Shown piece by piece: positions 8,103-17,200 of a stretch of DNA of 64,000 nucleotides. The notes beneath the pieces are model-generated. The model made no database searches and was not told the origin of the DNA. It saw only the letters and a list, made by a program, of their open reading frames with translations. Made by a program: the position numbers and the translations under genes. The stretch lies in assembly GCA_002726335.1 (NCBI GenBank), contig PBSR01000157.1:35324-99323 (forward strand). Reading direction: 5' to 3'. This DNA comes from Gemmatimonadaceae bacterium. GTDB taxonomy: Bacteria; Latescibacterota; UBA2968; UBA8231. Within the stretch, counting starts at the first letter, position 1. Each line of letters begins with the position of its first letter.

Positions 8103-9577
8103 CAGTACTTCGCCCCGTCCGGCAGGGGGACCGGCGGGCTGTCCTCTGTCCCGACGCTCCAATCGGCCAGCTTCAGCCGCAGATCAGCCAGGACCGAACG
8201 GTGCCGTTCCTCACTGGCCACGTTCGTCAGCTCCCATGGATCGTTCACCAGGTCATACAACTCGTCCCGATCTCCCATCGGATCGTGCACGTACTTCCAG
8301 CTCGCCGTGCGGACCATCTTGCGACGTCCCTCGGCCTCACGCCACTGGAGCGACTTTCCTATTGCCTCTCGACCGTGGGGACCGGGGAGCTTCTCGAGAT
8401 CCGCAACACCGAAGGCCGGCCCGCCCGCGCCATACTCCGAGAACGTCGCATCCCGTGGGGCGGTGTCCGTCACCGTTGGCAGTAGCTTGCCCTGGAAACT
8501 GTCCGGACGCTCGCTGCCCTGCAAGGCGAACAGCGTCGGCACGACATCGATCAGGTTTGCCATGCTCTCGTCCACGACACCTTGCGGCACGTGGCCCGGC
8601 CAGGACACGATCAACGGCACACGCGTCAGACAGTCGTAGAACGTACCGCCCTTGGAGATCATGTTGTGTTCACCGGAGAAGTCGCCGTGGTCAGCGCAGA
8701 ACACGACGATCGTGTTGTCGCGCAGATTCAATCGCTCCAGCGCGTCGAGAATCTGTCCGACGCCGTCATCGATGAAGCGCACCATGGCATGGTAGATACC
8801 CACGACACCCTTCTTGTCCGCCTCCGAGTCATCGGTCATTCCGAGCATCTCGTAGAGAACACGGTTCCGCTCGGCCTGCGTGCTATCCGAAAACTCATCC
8901 TCACGGTAGGGGGGCATCTCGACGGTATCCCTGAACATGTCCGCGTACTTCCTGGGTGCCTCATAGGGCGTGTGCGGATCCGGGATCGATACCCAGAGGG
9001 CGAAGGGGTCCTGGCCGAATCGCTCGAGATACTCCACGGTCTGCCCGCAGACCAGGCCGGTCGAGTAGTCCGTCAGCGGATAGTCCGACTCGGCGTAGGA
9101 GAAGTGCCGGCTCACCTTTGGCATATTGCGCCGCACCGAGTGCGCTTCGTGGATTGCCTCGATCGGTCGAAACCAGTCCATCCCCTTTGTCCGAGCGCTC
9201 TCGCCCAGCCAGCCGTGCCCGATCTCACAGAACACATCGAACAGATCGAGATCGGCCGGATCGTTGAAGCAATGGTTCTTCCCGATCAGTCCCGTCTGAT
9301 ACCCGGCCGCCTTCCAAAGTCTGAAGGCGTGGTCCGCCCCCGGTGGCATCAGCGTTTCGTTGCGCCTGCCACCGTGCGTGTGCGGGTACTGCGATGTCCA
9401 GAATGAGATCCGCGCCGGCACGCACAACGGATGCGGCGTCACCGCGTGTTTGAACAACACACCCTGATCTGCCAGCCTCTCCAGAGACGGTGTCTGGCAG
9501 AACGAGCTCCCGTACAGGTGACTGGCTGTCGCCTTCATCTGGTCGCTCATGATGACGATGATATTGGGCAGGTTCAC
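8099..9577 (-). CDS. Sulfatase (type I, formylglycine-dependent)
   Basis: This 492-residue alkaline-phosphatase-fold sulfatase has the metal-binding SDQ at 11-13 and the formylglycine motif C-V-P-A-R at 52-56 (Cys52 being the residue converted). IGKNHCF follows, and later FCADHGDFSGEH supplies the Asp-His calcium ligands. No signal peptide is evident: the protein starts MNLPNIIVIMSDQ, directly with the catalytic strand, so a cytoplasmic location is likely as sequenced. The substrate would be a sulfate ester, probably of a carbohydrate. It lies 13 bases after a secreted CBM9-like protein and overlaps a methyltransferase gene. A maturase (FGE or anSME) is not in this window. Confidence 0.93.
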   Translation of the reverse strand: MNLPNIIVIMSDQMKATASHLYGSSFCQTPSLERLADQGVLFKHAVTPHPLCVPARISFWTSQYPHTHGGRRNETLMPPGADHAFRLWKAAGYQTGLIGKNHCFNDPADLDLFDVFCEIGHGWLGESARTKGMDWFRPIEAIHEAHSVRRNMPKVSRHFSYAESDYPLTDYSTGLVCGQTVEYLERFGQDPFALWVSIPDPHTPYEAPRKYADMFRDTVEMPPYREDEFSDSTQAERNRVLYEMLGMTDDSEADKKGVVGIYHAMVRFIDDGVGQILDALERLNLRDNTIVVFCADHGDFSGEHNMISKGGTFYDCLTRVPLIVSWPGHVPQGVVDESMANLIDVVPTLFALQGSERPDSFQGKLLPTVTDTAPRDATFSEYGAGGPAFGVADLEKLPGPHGREAIGKSLQWREAEGRRKMVRTASWKYVHDPMGDRDELYDLVNDPWELTNVASEERHRSVLADLRLKLADWSVGTEDSPPVPLPDGAKYW

Positions 9578-9590
9578 GAGCTGACTGACC

Positions 9591-10493
9591 TTACTTGAGG
9601 AGGGACGCCTTGATCCTGGCCCAGGAGCTCGGCATGACGGAGGAAGACACGCGACCGCTGCAGTCGGCGACCTGACAGGGAATCAACTCACCGTCGACAA
9701 GGAACGCGGCATTGAGCAGAGCGCCAAGTCCGAGTCCGGCAAGCGTGTAGATGCCGTCAGGGCTGTTCGGGGCGTCGGCATCAGCGACCTCGAGCCCGAA
9801 CCCCACGATCCCACCGGGCTCGAGTTGAGAGCGCCTGCTTGCGTCCGGGTCACGCCAGCGGAGATCATCCCACGGTGTGACCATGAGCTCGATGCCCGAA
9901 AGATTCGGTGACTCGCCGAACTGAAAACCGGCCACGTCTCCCCAGGGGGGTTCGGCAATCCAGTAGGCCTCAGCCGTCAGACTCAGCAGTCCCGCGGAAA
10001 CCGCCTCCGGACGGGCCGCGTAGACTTGAGCTTGAGCCAGCGACCGTTCACTCTCCTCTGAAGGAAACAGGTATTCACCCCCCGTATGGTCGCCGTCGAT
10101 GACGAACCGAACCCACCCGTTGCCGATGTCGCCGTCCTGGGGGCCTAGGTACACGTCATCCAGCATCTCGATCCCGACAAAGATCCTCTGTGACGCTGAG
10201 TGCCAGGCCAGGAAGACACGAAATGCGAAGTCATCGGCACCCACCCGACGGCCATCGGTGTAGGCGAAGTCCTCATGCGTGAGAGAGGCGTTCGGCAACA
10301 CCTGATCCCAGTCTTCAAGAGTGCCGTCGTGGAAGACGGGGAGATCTGCACTGGCAAGCTCGTAGATCGGGTAGACGATCTGGCCGACGTGGCTCTGACT
10401 GGGGGTGCTGGTCAGTAGCACCAGAACGGTCACGATGAAGACGACAATCCAGCGGGTCACCGAGTGAAGATCCAAGGGGTTTCCTTCAGTCAC
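9591..10493 (-). CDS. Exported protein with a CBM9/DOMON-like beta-sandwich domain
   Basis: This 300-residue protein begins with a polar stretch, then a strong hydrophobic segment (WIVVFIVTVLVLLTSTPSQSHV), a signal peptide or anchor. The body looks like a carbohydrate-binding family 9 type sandwich: FHDGTLEDWDQVLPN, then FRVFLAWHSASQRIFVGIEMLDD and GWVRFVIDGDHTGGEY. Similar domains bind sugars or haem-like ligands. The GTG start overlaps the stop of the repaired phosphotransferase by eight bases; a second GTG 11 codons on is also possible. It precedes the sulfatase, which fits an extracellular glycan-handling role. Ligand unknown. Confidence 0.7.
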   Translation of the reverse strand: MTEGNPLDLHSVTRWIVVFIVTVLVLLTSTPSQSHVGQIVYPIYELASADLPVFHDGTLEDWDQVLPNASLTHEDFAYTDGRRVGADDFAFRVFLAWHSASQRIFVGIEMLDDVYLGPQDGDIGNGWVRFVIDGDHTGGEYLFPSEESERSLAQAQVYAARPEAVSAGLLSLTAEAYWIAEPPWGDVAGFQFGESPNLSGIELMVTPWDDLRWRDPDASRRSQLEPGGIVGFGLEVADADAPNSPDGIYTLAGLGLGALLNAAFLVDGELIPCQVADCSGRVSSSVMPSSWARIKASLLK

Positions 10494-11417
10494 CAGCTCG
10501 TGCGAGGATCTTCGGATTCAGCCACCGCAGAAAATCCATTGAGTCATCCCATATCCGTCTTCGGGTGGCCGGTGCGTCCTGTCTATGCCACCCATGCGGT
10601 ATCTCGTTCGCACGAGCTCTGAGGTGCTGGGCGAACGCGTTTCGGTACACCACCTGAGTAAATGTCGCAGCTGCCACGTCCGGGGTGTAGGCTGCCAGCA
10701 CTTCCTCGAAGAAGGGCTCGTTGCCGGGGCCAGCAGCTCCGTGAACTCGCTGGCCGGATCTTTGATGGCAGCATCATTCCAGTCAATGACGGCACGAATC
10801 TCTGGTGGCCTCCCGCTGACCAGGATGTTTCCAAGATGGATATCACCATGAATGAGTGCAGACGAACCGGAGGACCCGGGCTCCAGAAGAGACGGATTGG
10901 ACACGATCGTCTGGCATCCTTCAGCCACGTCATCGGGAAGATACTCGACAATCGTGTTGAGGTTTTGGTCGAGAGCCTCGAATTCGTCCCTGTCCTGTGA
11001 GATCTCAAAACGACTCACCACATCGCTTACCGGGATAGCGTGCAGGGCTGCCAACAGTCCCCCGAACTGATGCGCGAAACTCGAGCGAGCTGCCGGGTCC
11101 AGATCTCGAACTGAATCCAGTGTCGTTCCCTCGATCCGCTCATATCCGAGGAAGGGAGTCGGTCCACCGGTTGGATTCTCGGCGAAAAACACTGGATCTG
11201 GGACGTCGGCAGGCAACCTGCCTTGAAGAAACTCGAGCAAGTTGCGCTCTACGCGGAGCCTTTTGGCGACTGCGTCGAAGCAAGGGAACCGGAAGATGTA
11301 CCTGCCGTCCACCTCGAACCGCCACCATTCCCCACTGTGCGCCAGCTCTGAGACCGTGGTCGACGCCAGTTCAGGAAACGAACTCCCAAGCGCCTCGATC
11401 GCGTCACGAACCTGCAT
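10486..11417 (-). CDS. Aminoglycoside/choline kinase-like phosphotransferase (apparent -1 frameshift)
   Basis: The kinase-like core is clear: WRFEVDGRYIFRFPC for the ATP-binding strands, the catalytic loop LIHGDIHLGNILVSG and the metal site VIDWNDAAI. The substrate could be an amino alcohol, aminoglycoside or homoserine-like compound. At the run GCCCCGG (minus strand, about 10730-10724) the frame fails. The next frame continues GNEPFFEEVLAAYTPD...YRNAFAQHL and ends ILARAGD at TGA 10488-10486, the expected helical C-terminus. One missing C in the run restores ELLAPGNEPFFEEV and a 310-residue protein. Without the repair the frame ends at 10518 with an implausible tail. Confidence 0.8.
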
Positions 11418-11483
11418 GTCACTCCTGCTGCGAAGGGTCTGGCCACTCGACCTGCCGGCCCACAGACGCAGAGAGCGAAACCG

Positions 11484-11885
11484 TCATCCCGGCAGCCATT
11501 CCACCTCGACCCCCGCTTCCACCGACTCGAACTCATGATCGCCCGTCAGGATCGTGGCGGAGAACTCCCGGGCTGCAGCTACGACGAAGGCGTCGGCATA
11601 GGAGATGGGTGCCTGTGCCTTGATGTGGGCGGCCGCCAGAATCTGCGGCCTTGTCGCCGGCACTTGAGTCAGCGGCAACTGGTCGATCAGACCGAGCACT
11701 CGCGCTGCTTCGGCGGTACCCCGTTCACGCTCGGTGATGTAGAGGGTTTCGCCGATGTTGATCTCGGTCATGTAACCCACCTCCAGGCCGGAACGGCAAG
11801 ATGTGAGCACTTCTCTCACACGCGCGGCACCCGCCTCGTCCCCCAGGTGGGCGAGTAGAGCAACGCTGTCCAGGACGAAGGGCAA
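11484..11885 (-). CDS. PIN-domain ribonuclease toxin (VapC family)
   Basis: This 133-residue protein has the PIN-domain acidic residues Asp6 (VLDSVALL), Glu46 (INIGETLY), Asp98 (SYADAFVVA) and Asp116 (LTGDHEFE), which bind magnesium in VapC-type RNases. The second gene of the pair begins with TTG directly after the TAG of the AbrB-like antitoxin, with no spacer, so translation should be coupled. VapC toxins cleave tRNA or rRNA when not bound by the antitoxin. Length and order (antitoxin first) are standard. Confidence 0.9.
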   Translation of the reverse strand: MPFVLDSVALLAHLGDEAGAARVREVLTSCRSGLEVGYMTEINIGETLYITERERGTAEAARVLGLIDQLPLTQVPATRPQILAAAHIKAQAPISYADAFVVAAAREFSATILTGDHEFESVEAGVEVEWLPG

Positions 11886-12146
11886 CTACGACTTTCGCTG
11901 CTTGCGTACGGATCTGGCACGGTACACCTCGGCCTTGTGTTCGGCCACCACAGCCTGGGTGAGAGAAGAACCATCCCGCAGAGTTCCAGCCGAGGCGGCG
12001 ATCGGGTCATCGGCGACCGGAACGAGTGACATGACGCCCCCGTAGTCGACAACGGCCACCTTCGTGCCCGGCGTCAGGCCGTACTTTCGCCGCAGTTCGG
12101 CCGGGATCACGACCCATCCCTTGGCTGAGATCTTGGCTTCCATCAT
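11886..12146 (-). CDS. AbrB/MazE/SpoVT-type antitoxin
   Basis: This 86-residue protein opens with the swapped-hairpin DNA-binding domain AKISAKGWVVIPAELRRKYGL, followed by TPGTKVAVVDYGG; this is the AbrB/SpoVT fold. The C-terminal half (about 50-86) is charged and should wrap the toxin. There are two adjacent ATG codons (12146 and 12143); CGGAG eight bases before the first supports it. It neutralises the adjacent PIN toxin and very likely represses the shared promoter at 12156-12187. Confidence 0.9.
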   Translation of the reverse strand: MMEAKISAKGWVVIPAELRRKYGLTPGTKVAVVDYGGVMSLVPVADDPIAASAGTLRDGSSLTQAVVAEHKAEVYRARSVRKQRKS

Positions 12147-12155
12147 CCGACTCCG

Positions 12156-12187
12156 TTGTTATACATTCATGGTGCGAAGTATAACAA
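12156..12187. promoter_or_regulatory. Symmetric divergent promoter/operator between two toxin-antitoxin modules
   Basis: TTGTTATAC (12156-12164) and GTATAACAA (12179-12187) are a perfect 9-bp inverted repeat with a 14-bp spacer. Because of the symmetry each strand reads TTGTTA, 18 bases, TATAAC, which is a plausible -35/-10 pair in both directions. The leftward one lies just before the AbrB-type antitoxin, the rightward one about 90 bases before the second antitoxin. The arms are therefore both promoter elements and the likely operator. Confidence 0.6.
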
Positions 12188-12252
12188 TATACGCGCCAGG
12201 ATGCTACGTCCGGATGGAGTCGGCTTGCCATTAAGTCCACGCAGCCCTATGC

Positions 12253-12279
12253 TGTTTACAATAGACGGAGGTGTAAACA
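12253..12279 (+). promoter_or_regulatory. Inverted repeat spanning the ribosome-binding site of the second antitoxin
   Basis: TGTTTACA (12253-12260) and TGTAAACA (12272-12279) are perfect inverted 8-bp arms. The GGAGG Shine-Dalgarno (12267-12271) lies in the 11-base loop, and the right arm ends on the A of the ATG. It could be the operator of the ribbon-helix-helix antitoxin, or an RNA hairpin that affects translation. Confidence 0.5.
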
Positions 12280-12575
12280 TGCAGACTGTCACCATATCCA
12301 TGCGCCTTCCCAAGGCTGAGGTCGAACGGCTCGAGAGACTGGCTGTGGAACTGGGAACCGAACGACCGACGCTGCTGAAGCGGGCCCTTCGACGGGGGGC
12401 GGAGGATCTGATGTTCGAGCGGGCCGTTCAGGCCTACCGCGCGGGGGAAGCGACGCTATCTCGAGCTGCGGAACTGGCGGAACTGCCCCTTCGTGATATG
12501 ATCCTCAAGCTGAAAGATGCAGACCTGGAATTGAATTATGGCGTGGAGGATCTGGAGAAGGACCTGCGCGAGTGA
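12279..12575 (+). CDS. Ribbon-helix-helix / UPF0175-like antitoxin
   Basis: This 98-residue protein starts with a ribbon-helix-helix-like segment (TVTISMRLPKAEVERLERLAVEL), then a helical part with AYRAGEATLSRAAELAELPLRDMI. The latter resembles the UPF0175 antitoxins, which pair with DUF3368 PIN toxins. The ATG at 12279 has an ideal GGAGG seven bases upstream; the frame is open further back but enters the promoter. The stop overlaps the GTG start of the toxin (GTGA). Confidence 0.8.
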   Translation: MQTVTISMRLPKAEVERLERLAVELGTERPTLLKRALRRGAEDLMFERAVQAYRAGEATLSRAAELAELPLRDMILKLKDADLELNYGVEDLEKDLRE

Positions 12576-13069
12576 TCGTCGTCGCAGATGCCAGCCCGCT
12601 CATCTTCCTGGCAAAGCTGAGAAGGCTGGAGTTGGTATCCGGGTTGTTGGGTGATGACATCCGCATCCCACTCGTTGTCAGCAGAGAAGTGATTGCGCCC
12701 GGTATCGACCCGATAGAGAGAGAGACGCTGGAGTCGTTCCTCTCAAGGTGTACGATCGAGCCGGTACCACGACCTCGCGCCTTTGCCAGCGCCATGAGCG
12801 CCGCGGACAACGCCGCGCTGACCCTGGCCATCAGGACGAAATCGGATCTTCTTCTCTGCGACGAGAGGGTGACTCGCGCCATGGCGCAGAGGGAGGGCAT
12901 TCGTTCTCTCGGAACCCTCGGCATCCTGCTGCGGGCGATGCGAGCCGATCTCCTCACGCAAGAAGAGACTCGGCATAGTGTCGATGTGCTCGTCCGCGAA
13001 CACGGCTTTCGTATCGGCATCGAGCTCTACCAGGCAGTACTCGATCAGATCTCTCTGCGAGGGGGTTGA
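12572..13069 (+). CDS. DUF3368-type PIN-domain toxin
   Basis: This 165-residue protein shows PIN-domain features: VVADASPLIFLAKL (Asp6), VVSREV (Glu39), AADNAALTLA (Asp79) and LLLCDERVTRAMA (Asp97). The double LLLCDERVTR and the DASPLI start are typical of DUF3368 proteins, a VapC-like group. The start is GTG, overlapping the antitoxin stop by four bases. It is expected to be a magnesium-dependent RNase kept inactive by the upstream protein. This is the second TA module in 1.6 kb. Confidence 0.85.
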   Translation: MIVVADASPLIFLAKLRRLELVSGLLGDDIRIPLVVSREVIAPGIDPIERETLESFLSRCTIEPVPRPRAFASAMSAADNAALTLAIRTKSDLLLCDERVTRAMAQREGIRSLGTLGILLRAMRADLLTQEETRHSVDVLVREHGFRIGIELYQAVLDQISLRGG

Positions 13070-13106
13070 GGTCGAAGAGAAATCGCCACTGTCGTGGTGA
13101 AGGTAT

Positions 13107-13514
13107 TCAGCCGTCCGCAACAACGGTGACCACCACCTGCCGTTCACCTCGCGGCCCGTCGAACTCACAGAAGAACACGTTCTGCCAGCGCGACAACCCC
13201 AGCTCTCCGTCGATGACGGGAATCGTCTCGCTGGCACCGACGATCCCGGCCTTGAGGTGGGAATCCCCATTGCCATCCTGCCGATCATGCTCCCAGGCAC
13301 CCCGCGGGACCAGCTTCTGCAGCAGTGCGACGACATCGGTCTGGACGCTGTCGTCCCAGTTCTCCTGAATCATGATCGCCGCCGTGGCGCCCCGGGCGTA
13401 GACCGAGGCGATACCCCGGGCCACACCGCTGGTTGCCACGACGCCCTGGATCTGGTCGGTGATGTCGTAGAGGGCTTCGCGTTCGTGAGTGGGGAATCTC
13501 AGCACGTGCTGCAT
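13107..13514 (-). CDS. YjbQ family protein (UPF0047, secondary thiamine-phosphate synthase-like)
   Basis: This 135-residue protein has the UPF0047/YjbQ signature: DITDQIQGVVATSGVARG, ATAAIMIQENWD, DGNGDSHLKAGIVGASETIPVIDG and WQNVFFCEFDGPR. The conserved His and Asp/Glu of the family's proposed active site are present (GDSHLKAG). A weak thiamine-phosphate synthase activity has been reported for the family; the true role is not settled. It converges with the PIN toxin gene, 37 bases away, and seems to be a single-gene unit. Confidence 0.88.
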   Translation of the reverse strand: MQHVLRFPTHEREALYDITDQIQGVVATSGVARGIASVYARGATAAIMIQENWDDSVQTDVVALLQKLVPRGAWEHDRQDGNGDSHLKAGIVGASETIPVIDGELGLSRWQNVFFCEFDGPRGERQVVVTVVADG

Positions 13515-13609
13515 GGTCGATCGAGCGCCTCGAGAGGGTGGCGGGAAGAGTCGTGCAGCTGGCTACCCACGGCTACCCACGGCTACCGGCAGGCACAGGA
13601 CCGTAGCGC

Positions 13610-14143
13610 TCAGGCAGTCGGAGTCGCATTGAGTTCCGCGGCGTGTGCGCGTCGAAACAGCAAAGCCAATCCGACCCACAGCGTGGCAAAGAACCCGTTC
13701 ACTATGAGCGCCATGCCGACGACCTGCGCGATCACGGCGACCAACATCTGAGCAAGGGCCATCGCCAACAACACGCGTGACATCCCGTGTGGCTGGAAGC
13801 GCGCGATCAGGGCGCCGATGATGCCGACGACGAGCACCCCGATGTACATCAAGCCGGCGGGGTTTCCCTCGTTGCCGATGATGCCGACGGCCAGGTTCAT
13901 CCAGATGAGCAGGAGTGCTGTCGCCACCGCAACGCCGACGGCGATCCGGTACGCGATGCTGTCTGCCTGCCTCGCTATCAACTGATATGTGAGACCTGAG
14001 CCGAACACGAGGACGCCGGCGACAACGAAGTCAGTGATGTCCCACACCACTTCATCGGTGTACTGCATCGCTATCAGGGGCAGCAGCAACAGCAATGCTG
14101 TTGCGAGTGCCATGCGGACGATGCCTCTTTGCGTCATGATCAC
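13610..14143 (-). CDS. Hypothetical integral membrane protein, about five helices
   Basis: This 177-residue protein has five clear hydrophobic segments: ALATALLLLLPLIAM, FVVAGVLVFGSGLTYQ, VGVAVATALLLIWMNLAVGII, LMYIGVLVVGIIGALIA and VLLAMALAQMLVAVIAQVVGM...FFATLWVGLALLF. The C-terminus is short and polar. I see no transporter or enzyme motif; related proteins are generally annotated as hypothetical. It lies 132 bases downstream of the RND pump gene on the same strand but without overlap, so co-transcription is uncertain. The start is GTG 14143 or ATG 14137. Confidence 0.65.
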   Translation of the reverse strand: MIMTQRGIVRMALATALLLLLPLIAMQYTDEVVWDITDFVVAGVLVFGSGLTYQLIARQADSIAYRIAVGVAVATALLLIWMNLAVGIIGNEGNPAGLMYIGVLVVGIIGALIARFQPHGMSRVLLAMALAQMLVAVIAQVVGMALIVNGFFATLWVGLALLFRRAHAAELNATPTA

Positions 14144-14275
14144 TTCAGTGTCTTCTCGAATAAACTCCTGCGAGTACTTCGGCGAACATGGATCTGTCTC
14201 TTCGTCGATCTCGGATCATTCCGACCCCATCATCCGACCAATCGAACCGCAAAGCGTTCCCGGACCGCCCCAGAC

Positions 14276-17200
14276 CTACCGCTGCTCTTCTACCATCTCT
14301 CCGACGAACATCCGTCGAAACCACCCCATCATATCCTCCGTCATCGAATACATGACAGGCACCAGCACCAGCGTCAGGAACGTGGCAAACAGAATCCCCG
14401 CAATTACCGCAATCGCCATCGGCGCCCACCAGGCCGCCTGCTCACCCCCCCAGAACAGATCCGGATTCAGACTCGCGTAGAGACCGAAGAAGTCGAAGTT
14501 GAGCCCGATCGCCAGCGGCACCAGCCCCAGGGCGGTGGTGATCGCCGTCAGAATCACCGGCCGCAGACGTGTGCGTCCCCCACGTACCAGCGCATCGTGC
14601 CGGCTCAGACCATCCCGCTCCCGCAACGTATCGATGAAGTCGATGAGAATGATCGCATTGTTCACCACGATGCCGGCCAGCGAGATGATGCCCACACCCG
14701 TCATGATGACACCAAAGGGCATCTGGAACACCATCAGACCCAGCAGCACACCCGCCGTCGACAGGATCACCGACGTCAGGATGATGAACGGCTTGATCAC
14801 CGAATTGAACTGGGTCACCAGGATGAAAGCGATGATGCCCAGAGCGATCAGGAACGCCCGCGACAGAAAGCCTTCGGCTTCGGCCTGATCCTCCGCCTCA
14901 CCCGTGAAGCGCACCGAGTAGCCTGGGGGCAGCTCGTCGTTGACGAAAGGCTGCAGTGTCTCCTGCACCTCGGCGAGCACGACGTTCTTCTGAAACCCCT
15001 CCTTCACCTTCGAGCTGACCGTGGCGACGCGATCCATGTCCTTGCGGCGGATGGAGCCCAGACCTTCGCCCACCTCCCAGGAGGCGACCGATACCAGTGG
15101 CACCTGGTCTCCAGGGTCATTGGTGACCGTCAGGTCGCGGAGGGATTCCAGGTCGGTGCGCCAGGGCTCGGCGAGCCGCACGATGACGTCGTACTCGTCA
15201 TTGCCTGTCCGGTACTGCGTCGCCTCGGTGCCCTGCACGGCGGTGCGCACCATACCGGCCACCTTCGTTGTCGACAGGCCGTACATCGCTGCCTTCTCGC
15301 GGTCCACGGTCACCGACAGCTCGGGTCGGGCCTCGTCGAGATCGCTCTCCAGTCCGGTGAGCCGGGCGTTCACCGCCGAGTTGCGCAGGATGTAGACCAC
15401 CCGGTCGGACAGCTCCTTCAGGGTCTCCGGATCGGTGCCGACAATCTCCACGTTCACCGGCGGGCCTGACGGCGGCCCTTCCGCCGGCTTGTCGATGCGG
15501 ACCTCAGCGCCGGCCACATCCAGCCCCAGCTGCTCCTGCATGCGGGCCATGGTCTCGTTCGTGTTCCGCTCGCGGTCCTGATAGTCGACGAAGCTGACCA
15601 TCACCCGGCCGGCGTTGGGTCCCTGGGATCCGCCCGTCAGGGCGTTGCCACCACCGCCACCGACGGTAGCCACACCCGACTCGGCATCGCTGTAGCCTTC
15701 GACGTGGACGACCTCGGCCTCGAGGGTGCGGATGATGCTGTCGGTGAACTCCACCTTCGTGCCCACCGGGGTCTCGACGTCGATCCAGACCTGCTTCGGC
15801 GGGATGTCTTCGGGGAAGAACTCGATCCCCTGGTTGAACTGACCGAACAACACCACCGTCACCACCAGCGTCGCAAGGGTCAGGGCGACGGTGGACAGAC
15901 GGTGCGCCAGGGCCCAGCGCAGCAGCCGCTCGTAGCGATCGACCAGTCCCGGCAGGCCCTGTACCTGAAACCAGTGCCCCACAGGGGCCAGCACCACACG
16001 ATTGAGCAGCCAGCAGATCACCGCCGTGGCCGCCAGCAGGCCCATGGTGAAACCGTTGGACAGAAACATGGGCAGCAGGATGACGGCGCCGGCCACCAGC
16101 AGAATCCAGCGACCGAGGCGCGGCATGGGCCGCGACGTCTCACCTTCCACGCGCAGGTACCGGGCGCACAACACCGGCACGATGACGAGAGCGACGAACA
16201 GGGAACTCGACAGCGTGATGATCAGCGTCAACGGCAGGTAGCTCATGAACTCGCCGATGATTCCGGGCCAGAACATCATGGGCCCGAAAGCGGCCAGCGT
16301 CGTCAGTGTGGCCGCCATCACCGGCACGGCCACCTCGCCCGTGGCCTTGCGCGCAGCCTCGGCACGATCCCAGCCCTCTTCCACGTACCGATAGGTGTTC
16401 TCCACCACGACGATGGCGTTGTCCACCAGCATACCCAGCGCCAGAATCAGGGAGAAGAGGACGACCATGTTCATCGTCACCCCCAGCACGCTGAGTACCA
16501 GGAAGGACAGCAGCATCGACGTGGGGATCGCGATACCCACCAGTACCGAATTCCTTACTCCCAGAAAGAACAGCAGTACTGCAACGATCAGCAGCAGGCC
16601 GGAGATGATGTTGTTCTCCAGGCTGCTCACCATCATGCGGATCTCCGACGACATGTCGGAGGTGATCTTCACCACTGTCGTGGGGGGAAACAGCGGCTCC
16701 ATATCGTCGATGGCGGTGCGCACCGCATCGGCCGTCTCGATGATGTTCTCACCGGAGCGTTTGATCACGTCGAGGGTGACCACGGCATTGCCATCGAGAC
16801 GGGCGAAGCTCTCGCGTTCGGCGAATCCAAAGTCGACGTCAGCGACATCGCGCACGTAGATGGGACGGCCGTCCCGAGTGTCGATGACGATGTCGCGGAT
16901 CAAGAGCGGATCGTGCAGCTCGCCATCGATACGGACGAGGAACTTCATCTCTCCCACGTCGATGGAGCCACCGGGGATGTTCACGTTCTCATCCCGTACG
17001 GCATCGACCATGTCTTCCAGCGACAGCCCGTAGAACTGCAGCCGCGACAGGGACACGTCCACCTTGACCTCGCGCTCACGGCCACCGCGCAGGTCGACGC
17101 GCAGCACCGTCGGGATCTGCTCGAGCTCGTCCTCCAGCTCCTCGCCGATCTCCTTGAGTCGCACCAGTCCGTACTCCCCCGACAGGTTCACCTGCATGAT

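Noticed and set aside
13556..13590. Short direct repeat (CTACCCACGG twice, then CTACCGGC)
   Set aside because: Only two and a half 10-bp units in a gap between two genes; too little to call a repeat element.
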